Shown here: positions 35,371 to 43,342 of the stretch, piece by piece
Position numbering within the stretch: the first letter of the stretch is position 1
Layout: each line of letters begins with the position of its first letter
Source of the DNA: Streptomyces hoynatensis
GTDB lineage: Bacteria > Actinomycetota > Actinomycetes > Streptomycetales > Streptomycetaceae
Length of the DNA: 64,000 bases
Assembly: GCF_003626535.1 (NCBI RefSeq)
Contig: NZ_RBAL01000008.1
Location: 1 to 64,000 of the forward strand
Direction: 5' to 3'
Made by a program: the position numbers and the translations under genes
The notes under the pieces: model-generated
Database searches by the model: none
Told to the model about the DNA's origin: nothing
Seen by the model: only the letters and a program-made list of their open reading frames with translations

Positions 35371-35640
35371 TGGGCACGCGCTACCACTTGAGGAAGCGCC
35401 GTACCCCGGGTACATCTTCCGTGCGTGGATGCGGGATTTCGCCACGCAAGACGGACAGTCGACACTCCTGGCATCGGGGCTTCCGATCGGTGAGACAAGG
35501 GCGTTATCTACGTACTCGCGGCTGAACCGGTATTCGCTGAGACCGACATCAACGCGACACTGGAATTGACGGCAGTCGCATGGAGACTCCCGTTCCCTGC
35601 CGGGGATGACTGGTCAACCCCACGGTGCAAGCCCTGGCAG
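35363..35640 (+). pseudogene. Possible frameshifted small ORF
   Basis: A GTG overlapping the stop of the preceding ORF opens a frame reading TDGHALPLEEAPYPGYIFRA onwards. Near 35490 protein-like coding appears to continue one frame over (KGVIYVLAAEPVFAETDINA, then TAVAWRLPFPAGDDW). No single frame spans both halves, so this is either a decayed gene or a one-base sequence error. The remaining bases to 35813 hold nothing clear. Confidence 0.3.
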
Positions 35641-35813
35641 GGGGCGGGCTCCAGCGACAGGGGTCCGCTCCTCCCGGCCACGCACCCGTGTGGTGCAGGG
35701 GACCGCACCGCCGGACGGGGCAGGCAAAGCCTGGGCGTGACCTGCACCCCACCACGTAGGTTGAGTCAGAGACCGCAAGCGCCCACCGCGCTTGCCCTAT
35801 CGGAAGGGTGCGC

Positions 35814-36269
35814 ATGAAGCGAATCGTTGCCCGAATGTGGAAACTCATTCGCGGCCCCCTGCAATGGCGTATCCTGTGGTTCGCCCACGCCAAGTTCATG
35901 ATCGGCGTCACGGGCGTGGTGCGAAACGAGCACGGTCAAGTCCTTCTGCTCAAGCACCGCATGTGGCCCGCCGACCGGCCTTGGGGACTTCCGACGGGAT
36001 ACGCAATCAAGAGCGAGGAATTTCCCGAGACCATCATTCGAGAGGTCCGGGAAGAAACCGGCCTTGACGTTGTTCCGGGGCGCCTGGTTCAGGTAACCAG
36101 TGGCTACAAGCTCCGCGTGGAGATCGCGTACGAAGCTCTTCATGTGGGTGGAACTCTCAAGATTGACGGCTTCGAGATTCTGGAGGCGAAGTGGTTCAGT
36201 CCGGAGGCCCTGCCGGAGGGGATGCAGGAGTCTCACGTTCAGCTCATCAAGGCGGGTACCGCGACTTAG
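35814..36269 (+). CDS. Nudix hydrolase
   Basis: A 151-aa pyrophosphohydrolase acting on a nucleoside diphosphate linked to another group. The Nudix box is complete: G-x5-E-x7-REVREETGL, from GYAIKSEE to GLDV (about residues 63-87), preceded by the usual GVVRNEHGQVLLLKHR strand. ATG 35814 is preferred over the GTG two codons upstream because GGAAGGG lies five bases before it. A basic N-terminal 25 residues precede the fold. The substrate cannot be told from sequence. It lies in the lower-GC stretch and overlaps or abuts the next ORF. Confidence 0.9.
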   Translation: MKRIVARMWKLIRGPLQWRILWFAHAKFMIGVTGVVRNEHGQVLLLKHRMWPADRPWGLPTGYAIKSEEFPETIIREVREETGLDVVPGRLVQVTSGYKLRVEIAYEALHVGGTLKIDGFEILEAKWFSPEALPEGMQESHVQLIKAGTAT

Positions 36270-36328
36270 CGGAACTCGCCCCGAACGAATCACTTATCGG
36301 CGCTAAGGCGATAGCAGCACTCGCGGCC

Positions 36329-37255
36329 ATGCGGGCCGACGCGACTACGCTCACGGGAAAGCACCCCGCCCACGTGTTCCGGCCCCTCTCAGAAAGGCTC
36401 AACGCGTGGGAAGCAGACGGAATCGACACCGCGCTTTTCCGCGATGGCGTGAAAATCGCTAATCGCCGGTACGCCGGGTACGGGCTGGTTAAGATGTTGC
36501 CGCTTGACCGGGTGTTGGTCGGCTGCGAATCCTCGCGTGCCGGCGCCTTCGGCGGATTCCACCACCCGGACCAGGGATATCGACACCTTCAAATGGTGGC
36601 CATCATCACCATGTACGGGCCTCTGGAACGGCGCACCCCCGAGTGCCCCACGCTGGCCCTTCTCGATCTGCTGCGCGCGTATACGCACGACTGCCTTCAC
36701 TACGGATCGCGTCGGCGGTACGTGGAAGTGGCAGGCGTGCCAGTCCGCACTCAGTACGGGATCAACTACCGCCGCACAAGCGGACAGTCCTATTCGGCTG
36801 CCGACCAGCAGGGTAGCCACCACACAAGGAACCTCGGAATCGTCATGGAAGGCGCGTGCGACAAAGAGGCGCGCACCATCACCCGGCAGACTGCAGAACA
36901 ATTCGGTATTACGGAACCCTCAGACGTTCTCGGCACACTCGTGTTCCGGGACGTGACGGGAAAGCTGACGGAGGAAGACACCGGGCGCGTGGTGGACGTG
37001 CCGGGAAGCGAAGAGCAGACGCGATACGTGACGGCCCTCAGCGGCTATGAGAAGGGCGTCAATCGTCGGTACTCGCACTTCCTTGAGGAGTTCGCCCCTG
37101 GGGAAGAGTGCGAGTGCCACACGCGCCTTCTCTCGGCCATCATCAGCGGTGACGTGGGGGCATTCGGGGCATGGCTGGACGAGCGGCATGGCCCCGGGAC
37201 CTTCGCGGGTCTGTTCCGCACGCCCGGATACTTCGGACCCGGGCTGACCGCGTAG
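36329..37255 (+). CDS. Hypothetical protein, unrecognised family
   Basis: About 308 aa from ATG 36329. The frame is open back to a GTG at 36191 inside the Nudix gene, where a GGAGG precedes it, so the true start is uncertain; the sequence only becomes protein-like from about 36265. It is soluble, with no signal or membrane segment. A histidine/cysteine-rich stretch, YTHDCLHYGSRRRY, followed by a QQGSHHTRN segment could bind metal or form an active site. I cannot assign a family. Codon use matches the Nudix and XRE genes rather than the PKS genes, so they probably travelled together. Confidence 0.65.
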   Translation: MRADATTLTGKHPAHVFRPLSERLNAWEADGIDTALFRDGVKIANRRYAGYGLVKMLPLDRVLVGCESSRAGAFGGFHHPDQGYRHLQMVAIITMYGPLERRTPECPTLALLDLLRAYTHDCLHYGSRRRYVEVAGVPVRTQYGINYRRTSGQSYSAADQQGSHHTRNLGIVMEGACDKEARTITRQTAEQFGITEPSDVLGTLVFRDVTGKLTEEDTGRVVDVPGSEEQTRYVTALSGYEKGVNRRYSHFLEEFAPGEECECHTRLLSAIISGDVGAFGAWLDERHGPGTFAGLFRTPGYFGPGLTA

Positions 37256-37340
37256 GCACCCCGAGCCGCCCCATCCGTGCGCTGCCCCCGTGGCGCATGG
37301 GCGGGGCTTCCACATGGGTGCACGCCCACCCCTGGTTGCC

Positions 37341-38025
37341 ATGACCACGACGCGCCCCGGGACCCCAACGCAGCATGTGTAGGAGTCCTCCTCGCCGACG
37401 ACCAGCCTCTGGTGCGGACGGCGCTGCGGATGGTGATCGCCAACGCGCCGGGGCTCGACGTGGTCGGCGAGGCCGGCACCGGCGCCGAGGCGGTCGAACT
37501 GGCGGTGACCGCGCGCGCCGACGTGGTGGTGATGGACATCAGGATGCCCGGCATGGACGGCATCGAGGCGACGGCACAGATCACCGCGGGACCCGGCGCG
37601 GCGCGCGTCCTGGTGCTGACCACCTTCGACGACGCGTACGTGTACGGGGCGCTGCGGGCGGGGGCCTCTGGCTTCCTCGTCAAGGACATGGCCATGGAGG
37701 ACATCCTGGCGGCGGTGCGCGTGGTCGCGCACGGGGACGCGCTGATCGCCCCTAGCGTCACGCGCCGCCTGATCGGGGAGTTCGCCAGGCGCCCGGAGCC
37801 GGCGTGGCGCGGCGGCCGGTGCGCGGGATCACCGGGCGCGAGCGCGAGGTGCTCACCGTGGTCGGGCGTGGCCTGTCGAACGCGGAGATCGCCACCGCGC
37901 TCAGCCTCGGCATGGCCACCGTCAAGACGTATGTGACGCGGCTGCTGACCAAGCTCGACGCCCGCGACCGCGTCCAGCTGGTCATCCTCGCCTACGACGC
38001 CGGCCTGGTGGCGCCCGCGCGCTGA
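37341..38025 (+). pseudogene. NarL/FixJ response regulator, broken by frameshifts
   Basis: The receiver domain reads from about 37379 (VLLADDQPLVRTALR, phosphoacceptor in VVVMDIRMPGMDG, conserved Lys in FLVKDMA). The LuxR HTH (ITGREREVLTVVGRGLSNAE onwards) reads from 37804 to 38025 in another frame. A one-base change near 37800 separates them. The natural-looking start, ATG 37341, is also out of frame with the receiver and hits a stop after 13 codons. No sensor kinase lies beside it, though NarL-type regulators normally have one. Either this is a decayed two-component gene at the edge of an inserted segment, or the sequence has single-base errors here. If the errors are artefacts, it is an ordinary 220-aa regulator. 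Confidence 0.75.
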
Positions 38026-38118
38026 GGCGGGAGGCCCAGGGCCGGGGCCGGGGCCGGGAAACCCCCTGGCCCCGCGGGGGTGTGCGCCCCTACCGTGAGG
38101 CCGGTGTGTTACTACGCC

Positions 38119-38475
38119 ATGACCCACTACAAGCTGCACTACGCGTGCGTCTCCTGCCGGGTCAGCTTCAAGCAGCACGCGGACCCGCGGCGGGTGCACC
38201 CGTGCCCGGGCTGCGCGCGGCCCCTGGTCTGTGCGGGGCACGACTTCGCCCCGCCGCGCCGGCACGACGTCCGGGCGTGGTCCGTGGTGGCGGCGGTGCT
38301 GGGCGAGGGGCTGCGCTACGAGGGGCTTTCGCCGTGCGGGTGCGGCAAGGAGCCCAGGTACCGGCCGCGGACGCGCGCCGCGCTGCGGGCGCGCCGGATC
38401 GCCGCCGCCAGGAGCGGGCTGCCGCCGGCCGAGACGCTGTCCTGGCCGGACCCGCTGCCCCCGAACGCCGCCTGA
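38119..38475 (+). CDS. Small zinc-ribbon-like protein
   Basis: About 118 aa. Two cysteine pairs, CVSC and CPGC, 20 residues apart, look like a zinc ribbon, followed by a basic, arginine-rich C-terminal half. A GTG at 38104 is an alternative start, with GAGG just before it. Similar small proteins are common and uncharacterised in Streptomyces. It is convergent with the DUF4240 gene; the 145 bases between them hold only GC-rich inverted repeats. Confidence 0.65.
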   Translation: MTHYKLHYACVSCRVSFKQHADPRRVHPCPGCARPLVCAGHDFAPPRRHDVRAWSVVAAVLGEGLRYEGLSPCGCGKEPRYRPRTRAALRARRIAAARSGLPPAETLSWPDPLPPNAA

Positions 38476-38620
38476 GGCCGCGCCGCGCCGCAAGCTCGGC
38501 GTCGCGTTGCCTTCGCCGCGTCCCGTCGGGGCGACCGCGCCTCGCCGCGTGGCCCGGGGCGGGGCCAACGCCCCGGCCGGGGGCGGGACTTCGCCGCCGG
38601 GGGCGCGGGCCTGCCTCGGC

Positions 38621-39157
38621 TCAGCGCAGGAAGAGGGCCGCCAGGCGGGGCAGTCGGCGGGTCATCTCGGCCCGGTCGTCGAAGTCGACGTTCCACGCGG
38701 GGTCGAGCTCCGGGTAGCGGATGGTCAGGGCGCCGGGCGGCAGCGGCCTGCCCGTCGCCGCGAGGTGCGCGTTCCAGGCGAGGCCCAGCGTCTCCTCGCA
38801 GTCCAGCTCGAAGCCGTCCGCGGCGGCGGCCCGCACGAGGGGCAACTCCGCGAGGGAATCGGGGTCTTCGCACACCCGGGTGAACGTCCTCTGCCCCCGG
38901 GTGATCAGCCAGCCGCGGAAGTAGTCGAAGCCGTCGTCCGAGCAGCCGCCGTTGATCAGGTAGGCGGCGGCCCACAGCGGGTTCGTGTAGGACTCGGCCA
39001 TCAGGTCCCACAGCGCCTGCTGCGCGGCGGTGATCTCCTCGGCCGGGCGGGCGGCGAGCAGGGCGCTCGCGTGGCGGACGACCTCCTGCGCGTCGTCCGG
39101 TTCTGACGCCAGGCCGCGGCCCGCCTCGACGAGCTGCCAGAACTCTTGGGTGTTCAT
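38621..39157 (-). CDS. DUF4240 domain protein
   Basis: 178 aa. It begins MNTQEFWQLVEAGRGL and contains LWAAAYLINGGCSDDGFDYF followed by RGWLITRG, the hallmark of DUF4240, whose members often occur with WGR domains; no WGR is present here. The start at 39157 matches the family's N-terminus, with GGAGG immediately upstream. Function unknown. It is cytoplasmic and has no evident link to the polyketide pathway. Confidence 0.8.
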   Translation of the reverse strand: MNTQEFWQLVEAGRGLASEPDDAQEVVRHASALLAARPAEEITAAQQALWDLMAESYTNPLWAAAYLINGGCSDDGFDYFRGWLITRGQRTFTRVCEDPDSLAELPLVRAAAADGFELDCEETLGLAWNAHLAATGRPLPPGALTIRYPELDPAWNVDFDDRAEMTRRLPRLAALFLR

Positions 39158-39263
39158 GCCTCCGGAGCATGCCACCCGCCACCGACAGCGCCCCTCCGGC
39201 GGGAGGCGCACCCGGCGGCTTTGGCCCGGCCCCCGGACGCCGCCCGGCTCCGCCGGGCCGGGC

Positions 39264-39291
39264 GCGTGGGGTGCCCCGGGGCACCCCACGC
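39264..39291 (-). terminator. Perfect 28-base palindrome after the lectin gene
   Basis: GCGTGGGGTGCCCC is followed at once by its exact reverse complement, six bases past the lectin stop. It acts as a hairpin with a tight CCGG-type loop and no U-tract. Confidence 0.65.
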
Positions 39292-39296
39292 CTGGC

Positions 39297-39791
39297 TCAC
39301 TGAAGGCCCACGGACCAGTTGTAGTAGTTGGGGTTCCCGGCGATGCCGGCGTCCGTGTAGACCGCGTTGGGGGTGTCGGTGGCCCGCAGCCAGGTGCCCC
39401 AGTAGGTCTGGAGGACGCCCAGCCTGCTGCCGTCGCCCAGGTAGGTGAAGCTCCAGGACTGGCCGTGCTCCGACGCGTTGCAGTCGCCCTGCCAGACGGC
39501 GTTGACGTCGCTCTTGTCGTCCGTGGTCAGGCACAGCCCGGTCGCCAGGTTCTGGAGGTGGTCGTCGGCGGAGCCGATCCACTGCCAGTCCTGGAAGGCG
39601 TTCTGCGCGCTGCACGCGGTCTCGAAGACGACGCCGCTCGTCCCGGCGGTGAGGCAGCCGCGGACGGCGTTGTCGAAGGACCAGTAGGTCGTCGCGGCCG
39701 AGGCGGAGGAGGAGAGGGAGAAGGCGCCGGCGAGCACGGCGCCGAGCGCGGTCGCGAGGGCCGACCGCCGGAGAAGGGAGGTGCGCTTCAC
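39297..39791 (-). CDS. Secreted ricin-type (beta-trefoil) lectin-like protein
   Basis: 164 aa from GTG 39791, which has AAGGTGG five bases upstream. The N-terminus is a Sec signal: KRTSLLRR, a hydrophobic core LATALGAVLAGAF, and an SASA-A cleavage near residue 32. The mature part has WQWIGSADDHLQNLATGLCL and later WLRATDTP segments typical of ricin B lectin repeats, with paired cysteines. Only about one trefoil's worth of sequence is present and no enzyme domain is attached. It may bind extracellular carbohydrate. It is not an obvious part of polyketide synthesis. Confidence 0.75.
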   Translation of the reverse strand: MKRTSLLRRSALATALGAVLAGAFSLSSSASAATTYWSFDNAVRGCLTAGTSGVVFETACSAQNAFQDWQWIGSADDHLQNLATGLCLTTDDKSDVNAVWQGDCNASEHGQSWSFTYLGDGSRLGVLQTYWGTWLRATDTPNAVYTDAGIAGNPNYYNWSVGLQ

Positions 39792-39968
39792 GCGACCCAC
39801 CTTGATCACCGCAGGGCAAGGTCCGGAAAGCCGCGGGCAACCGGCGGATGGACAGTGGGTGAAGGCGGCATGGAGGCCGGGTGGCCACCGGCGACGGCGA
39901 GGCGGCGCCCGCGCCCCGCCCGCACCCCGGCGGCGCCCGCCGCCCACGGCCCGCGGCCCGCGCCCGGC

Positions 39969-42872
39969 TCAGGCGGACTCGGCGAGGTCGGCGCGCAGTT
40001 CGGGCGGCAGGTCCTTGCGGTACTTCACGTTCAGCTTGCGGTAGACGCGGGTGAGGTGCTGTTCGATGGTGCTCGGCGTGATGAACAGCTTGCCGGCGAT
40101 CTCGCGGTTGGTGTAGCCGGCCGCGGCCAGCGCGGCGACCCGGCGCTCCGCGTCCGTGAGGGAGGCGAGGCCGTCGCCGGCCGGGGGGCGTCCCGGCGCC
40201 TCGATCGTGGTGCGGCTCGGCAGGAGCCGCTCGCACAACTCGGTGGCGTGGCAGGCGTGCGCGACGTGCCAGGCGCGGCGGGCGACGCTCCAGGCGCGGC
40301 GGTGGTCGCGCAACGCCCGGTGGGCGGCGCTGAGGTCGGCCAGGGCCCGGGCCAGTTCATAGCGGTCGCCGGCCTCGGCGAGGATCGCCGTCGCCTCGCT
40401 CAGGAGCGCGGGCCTGCCGGGGGGCCTGCCGGTCGCGGCCAGCAGGCGCAGGGCCGCGCCCCGGGTGCGGGAGGCGTGCGGGCCCAGCCGCGCCAGCTGC
40501 TCGTTGATCAGCCGCCTGGCCTCGTCGCGGTTGCCGCCCTGCGCCAGCCACGCCTCGGCCGCGCTGGTGCGCCAGGGGACGAGCCCGGGGGTGTCCAGGC
40601 CCCAGCCCGCCATCAGTTCGCCGCAGGCCAGGAAGTCGGCGAGGGCCGCGTAGTGGCGCCCGGTGGCCAGGTAGTGGTGGCCGCGGGCGTGCAGGTAGTG
40701 CAGGCCGTAGCGGCTGTGGAACATGGCCTCGGGCACGGGCTGTTCGAGGTGGTGGGCGGCGGCGCGGTGGCTGCCCATGCGGGTGGCCGCGGTGACGAGG
40801 GTGCCGAGCGGCAGGCCGGCCACGGTGCCCCAGGCGGCGGGCGGCAGGCGGTCGAACGCGGCCTGGGCGAGCGCGCAGGCGGTGGGCAGGTCCCCGGCCC
40901 GCAGGGCGATCTCGGCGCGCACGGCGGAGAACAGGGCGCCGCTGACGGGGGTGTCCGCGGCGGCGTCCTGGGCCAGGAGGCCGTCGCCCCAGGCGGCGGC
41001 CGCGTCCAGGCGGTCGGCGTAGGTGAGGGCGAGCAGCGCGGTCGCCGCCGCCTGCGGCCCCCACAGGGCCCCGTCGCTTGGCCGTGCCGCCTCCAGCACC
41101 TCCTCGGCCCGCGCGCTCGCCGCCCCGGCCGCCGGTTCGCCCTGGCCGCCGGTGAGGACGTCGAAGAGCGCCCCCACGGCCTTCGGCCAGGGGCCCGCGG
41201 TGTGCCCGGCGGGGCCCGGCTCCCGCCGGGCGGGCGCGCCGCGGCCCGCGATCCCCGGGTGCGTGCAGGCGAGCCACAGTTCGGTGGCCCGGGTCTGCCA
41301 GGGCGGGGCGGCCCGCGGGTGGGGGCGTCCCGTCCGCGCCTCCTCGCGGGCCAGTTCCCCGGTCATGGCGGCCGTCAGGTCCCAGGCGCGGGCGGCCCCG
41401 GCCGCGTCGCCGTGCCACAGGAGGTCCCCGACGAGGGCGAGTCCGTCGCCGACCGCGAGGTGGCCGGCGGCGAGGGCCTCGGCCAGCGGGGGCAGGTGCC
41501 GGGCCGCGGCGGCCGGGTTCAGCCGCCGCTCGGCGCGGGCGAGTTGCGCGGTGACCCGCGCCCGCTGCCCGGCCGTCGCGCAGGCCCCGGCGGCCAGGCG
41601 CAGGCAGTCGACGGCGGTGGCGATCCGTTCGGCGCGCAGGGCCCGATCCGCGGCCGCGGTGAGCACCGGAACGGCCCAGGCGGCGCCGGCGCTCCCGGCG
41701 GCGACGAGGTGGGGGGCGACCCGTTCCGCGGGGGCGCCCTCCTCGTGCAGCAACCTGGCCGCGGCGAGGTGGAGTTGCCTGCGCCTGGCGGGCGTCAGCT
41801 CGGCCAGCACGGCCTCGGCCGCGGCCCGGTGGCGGAAGTGGCCGCGGTCGAGCAGCCCGGCGGCGGCCATGGTGCCCAGGGCCGTGGACGCCTCCTCGGG
41901 GGCGGCCCCGCACAGCCCGCCGACCAGGGCGGGGGTGGCGGCGTGGCCGAGGACGGCGAGCGCCCTGGCGGCCGCGGGGACGAGGGGCTCGCAGCGGTGC
42001 AGGCAGTGCAGCACGGCGCGCCTGAAGTGGTCGCCGGGGCCGGCCGCCCCGGCGGATTCGCCGGCGGCCTCCCCTGCCTCGCCCGGCGCGGTGCCCTGGC
42101 CGGCCGCCAGGTGGTCGTTCAGCAGGGCGTGCGTGAGGAGGGGGCTGCCGCCGCCCGCCGGGTGGGCGGCGGCGGCGAACCGCCCGGCCGCCGCCGGATC
42201 GAGCCGGGCCGCGGCGAGTTCGGCCACTCCCCCGGGCGTCAGCGGCGGCAGGTCGAGGCGGTGGCAGTGCGGGCGGCGGGAGAGTTCGTCGTGCAGCGGC
42301 GAGTGGGCGGCGGGCGAGGCGGGGGCCTCCGCCAGCAGGAGCAGGGCCCGGGCCGAGTCCAGGCGCCTGAGGAGGCCGAGCAGCCAGTCAAGGGAGGGGG
42401 CGTCGGCGTGCTGCACGTCGTCCACGGCGAGCAGCAGCGGGCGGCGGGCGGCCCGGTCGAGGACGGCCCGGGTCAGGGCGTGCAGGGCGGCGGCGGTCCT
42501 GGCGGGCGCGGCCCCGGCCGCCAGTTCCGGCAGCCGGGCCGCCAGGCGGGCCGCGTCCGCGGGGAGGGCGGCCTCGCCCGCGCCCTGGCACAGCTGGGCG
42601 AGCACGCCGTAGGGCAGGTCCCGTTCTGCGCGCGCGCAGACCGCGCCGAGGCGGGCGAATCCGCGGCCGGCGGCCAGGTCGCCCGCCGCCTGCAGCAGCG
42701 CCGTCTTCCCGGCGCCCACGGGGCCGGAGAGCAGCGCCACCCGGCCGCTGCCCGCCGCGGCACGGGCGAGCAGTTCGCCGAGGCGGGCGTGTTGCGCGGC
42801 GCGCTCGGCCAGGTCGCCTGGCCGCTCCCGGCCCGCCTGGCCGTCCCGCGTGGGGCGGTCCTTCACCGCCAT
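39969..42872 (-). CDS. LAL-family LuxR transcriptional activator
   Basis: 967 aa, typical for large ATP-binding LuxR regulators that switch on polyketide clusters. Walker A GPVGAGKT is at residues 50-57, Walker B LLLAVDD near 140-150, and a long helical middle region follows. The C-terminal LuxR HTH (about 902-955) includes LTDAERRVAALAAAGYTNRE and STIEQHLTRVYRKLNVKYR. ATG 42872 is chosen because GGGGAGG lies upstream and the Walker A spacing fits; the open frame continues to 43238 through intergenic sequence. It is divergent from the P450 operon across 470 bases with two CTAGGG half-sites. The likely role is pathway-specific activation of this PKS; the target is inferred from location. Confidence 0.9.
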   Translation of the reverse strand: MAVKDRPTRDGQAGRERPGDLAERAAQHARLGELLARAAAGSGRVALLSGPVGAGKTALLQAAGDLAAGRGFARLGAVCARAERDLPYGVLAQLCQGAGEAALPADAARLAARLPELAAGAAPARTAAALHALTRAVLDRAARRPLLLAVDDVQHADAPSLDWLLGLLRRLDSARALLLLAEAPASPAAHSPLHDELSRRPHCHRLDLPPLTPGGVAELAAARLDPAAAGRFAAAAHPAGGGSPLLTHALLNDHLAAGQGTAPGEAGEAAGESAGAAGPGDHFRRAVLHCLHRCEPLVPAAARALAVLGHAATPALVGGLCGAAPEEASTALGTMAAAGLLDRGHFRHRAAAEAVLAELTPARRRQLHLAAARLLHEEGAPAERVAPHLVAAGSAGAAWAVPVLTAAADRALRAERIATAVDCLRLAAGACATAGQRARVTAQLARAERRLNPAAAARHLPPLAEALAAGHLAVGDGLALVGDLLWHGDAAGAARAWDLTAAMTGELAREEARTGRPHPRAAPPWQTRATELWLACTHPGIAGRGAPARREPGPAGHTAGPWPKAVGALFDVLTGGQGEPAAGAASARAEEVLEAARPSDGALWGPQAAATALLALTYADRLDAAAAWGDGLLAQDAAADTPVSGALFSAVRAEIALRAGDLPTACALAQAAFDRLPPAAWGTVAGLPLGTLVTAATRMGSHRAAAHHLEQPVPEAMFHSRYGLHYLHARGHHYLATGRHYAALADFLACGELMAGWGLDTPGLVPWRTSAAEAWLAQGGNRDEARRLINEQLARLGPHASRTRGAALRLLAATGRPPGRPALLSEATAILAEAGDRYELARALADLSAAHRALRDHRRAWSVARRAWHVAHACHATELCERLLPSRTTIEAPGRPPAGDGLASLTDAERRVAALAAAGYTNREIAGKLFITPSTIEQHLTRVYRKLNVKYRKDLPPELRADLAESA

Positions 42873-43032
42873 CCTCGTGCACCTCCCCACGGCCGCCGCG
42901 GCCCTCCCCCGCCGTCGTTTGCCGCGGTTTGCCGCCGTGATCTGTTCCCGCCGGGGCCGGCCGGGCGCCGCCCTCCCCGCCCGCGCGGCGCCCGGCCGGT
43001 TTCCGACAGGTTCGAGAGGACCATTCCGGAGA

Positions 43033-43088
43033 CTAGGGATTCGCCTGGAGACGGCCTCGGCCGCCGCCAGGACTAGGGGTTCTTCTCG
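43033..43088. promoter_or_regulatory. Two directly repeated CTAGGG boxes between the LAL regulator and the P450
   Basis: GACTAGGGATTC (site 43033-43048) matches about 13 of 16 positions of the PAS-LuxR consensus. GACTAGGGGTTC (43073-43088) matches about 11. Both share the CTAGGG half-site with the loading-PKS dyad and are spaced 40 bases apart. The rest of the 470-base gap 42873-43342 shows no gene. Confidence 0.45.
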
Positions 43089-43342
43089 ACTTCCCGGCGC
43101 GCTCAGGACAGCGTCGGCGGTGGTGCGGCAGGCTGCCAGCGTGGACGACTCTGCCGACCGGCACGGGCAGGTACGCGAGCGTCGCCACCGCTTGGACGCT
43201 GACCGTCGCGGATGGAACCGGGCGCTGCCTCCCCGCACTTCGGTAGCGGGCGGAGCGTGATCAACGAGTGATCAAGGAAATCATCGGGGGTTCCGCCGGT
43301 GCCGGGGCGGGAGACCGATCCGAGGACACGGGAAGTGTGACC

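Noticed and set aside
35508..35911. Minus-strand open frames between the small ORF and the Nudix gene
   Set aside because: No domain, no ribosome-binding site, and they overlap better-supported plus-strand coding.
32939..37340. An insertion sequence or integrative element
   Set aside because: I see no transposase, integrase, tRNA, att-like direct repeats or terminal inverted repeats at the edges, so I call it only a compositional segment with broken flanking genes.
39030..43076. Long plus-strand frame opposite the LAL regulator
   Set aside because: Low-complexity antisense of a gene with clear Walker and LuxR motifs.
43268..43342. Earlier start for the P450
   Set aside because: No ribosome-binding site and a non-P450 leader. 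ATG 43343 has GGAAG seven bases upstream.
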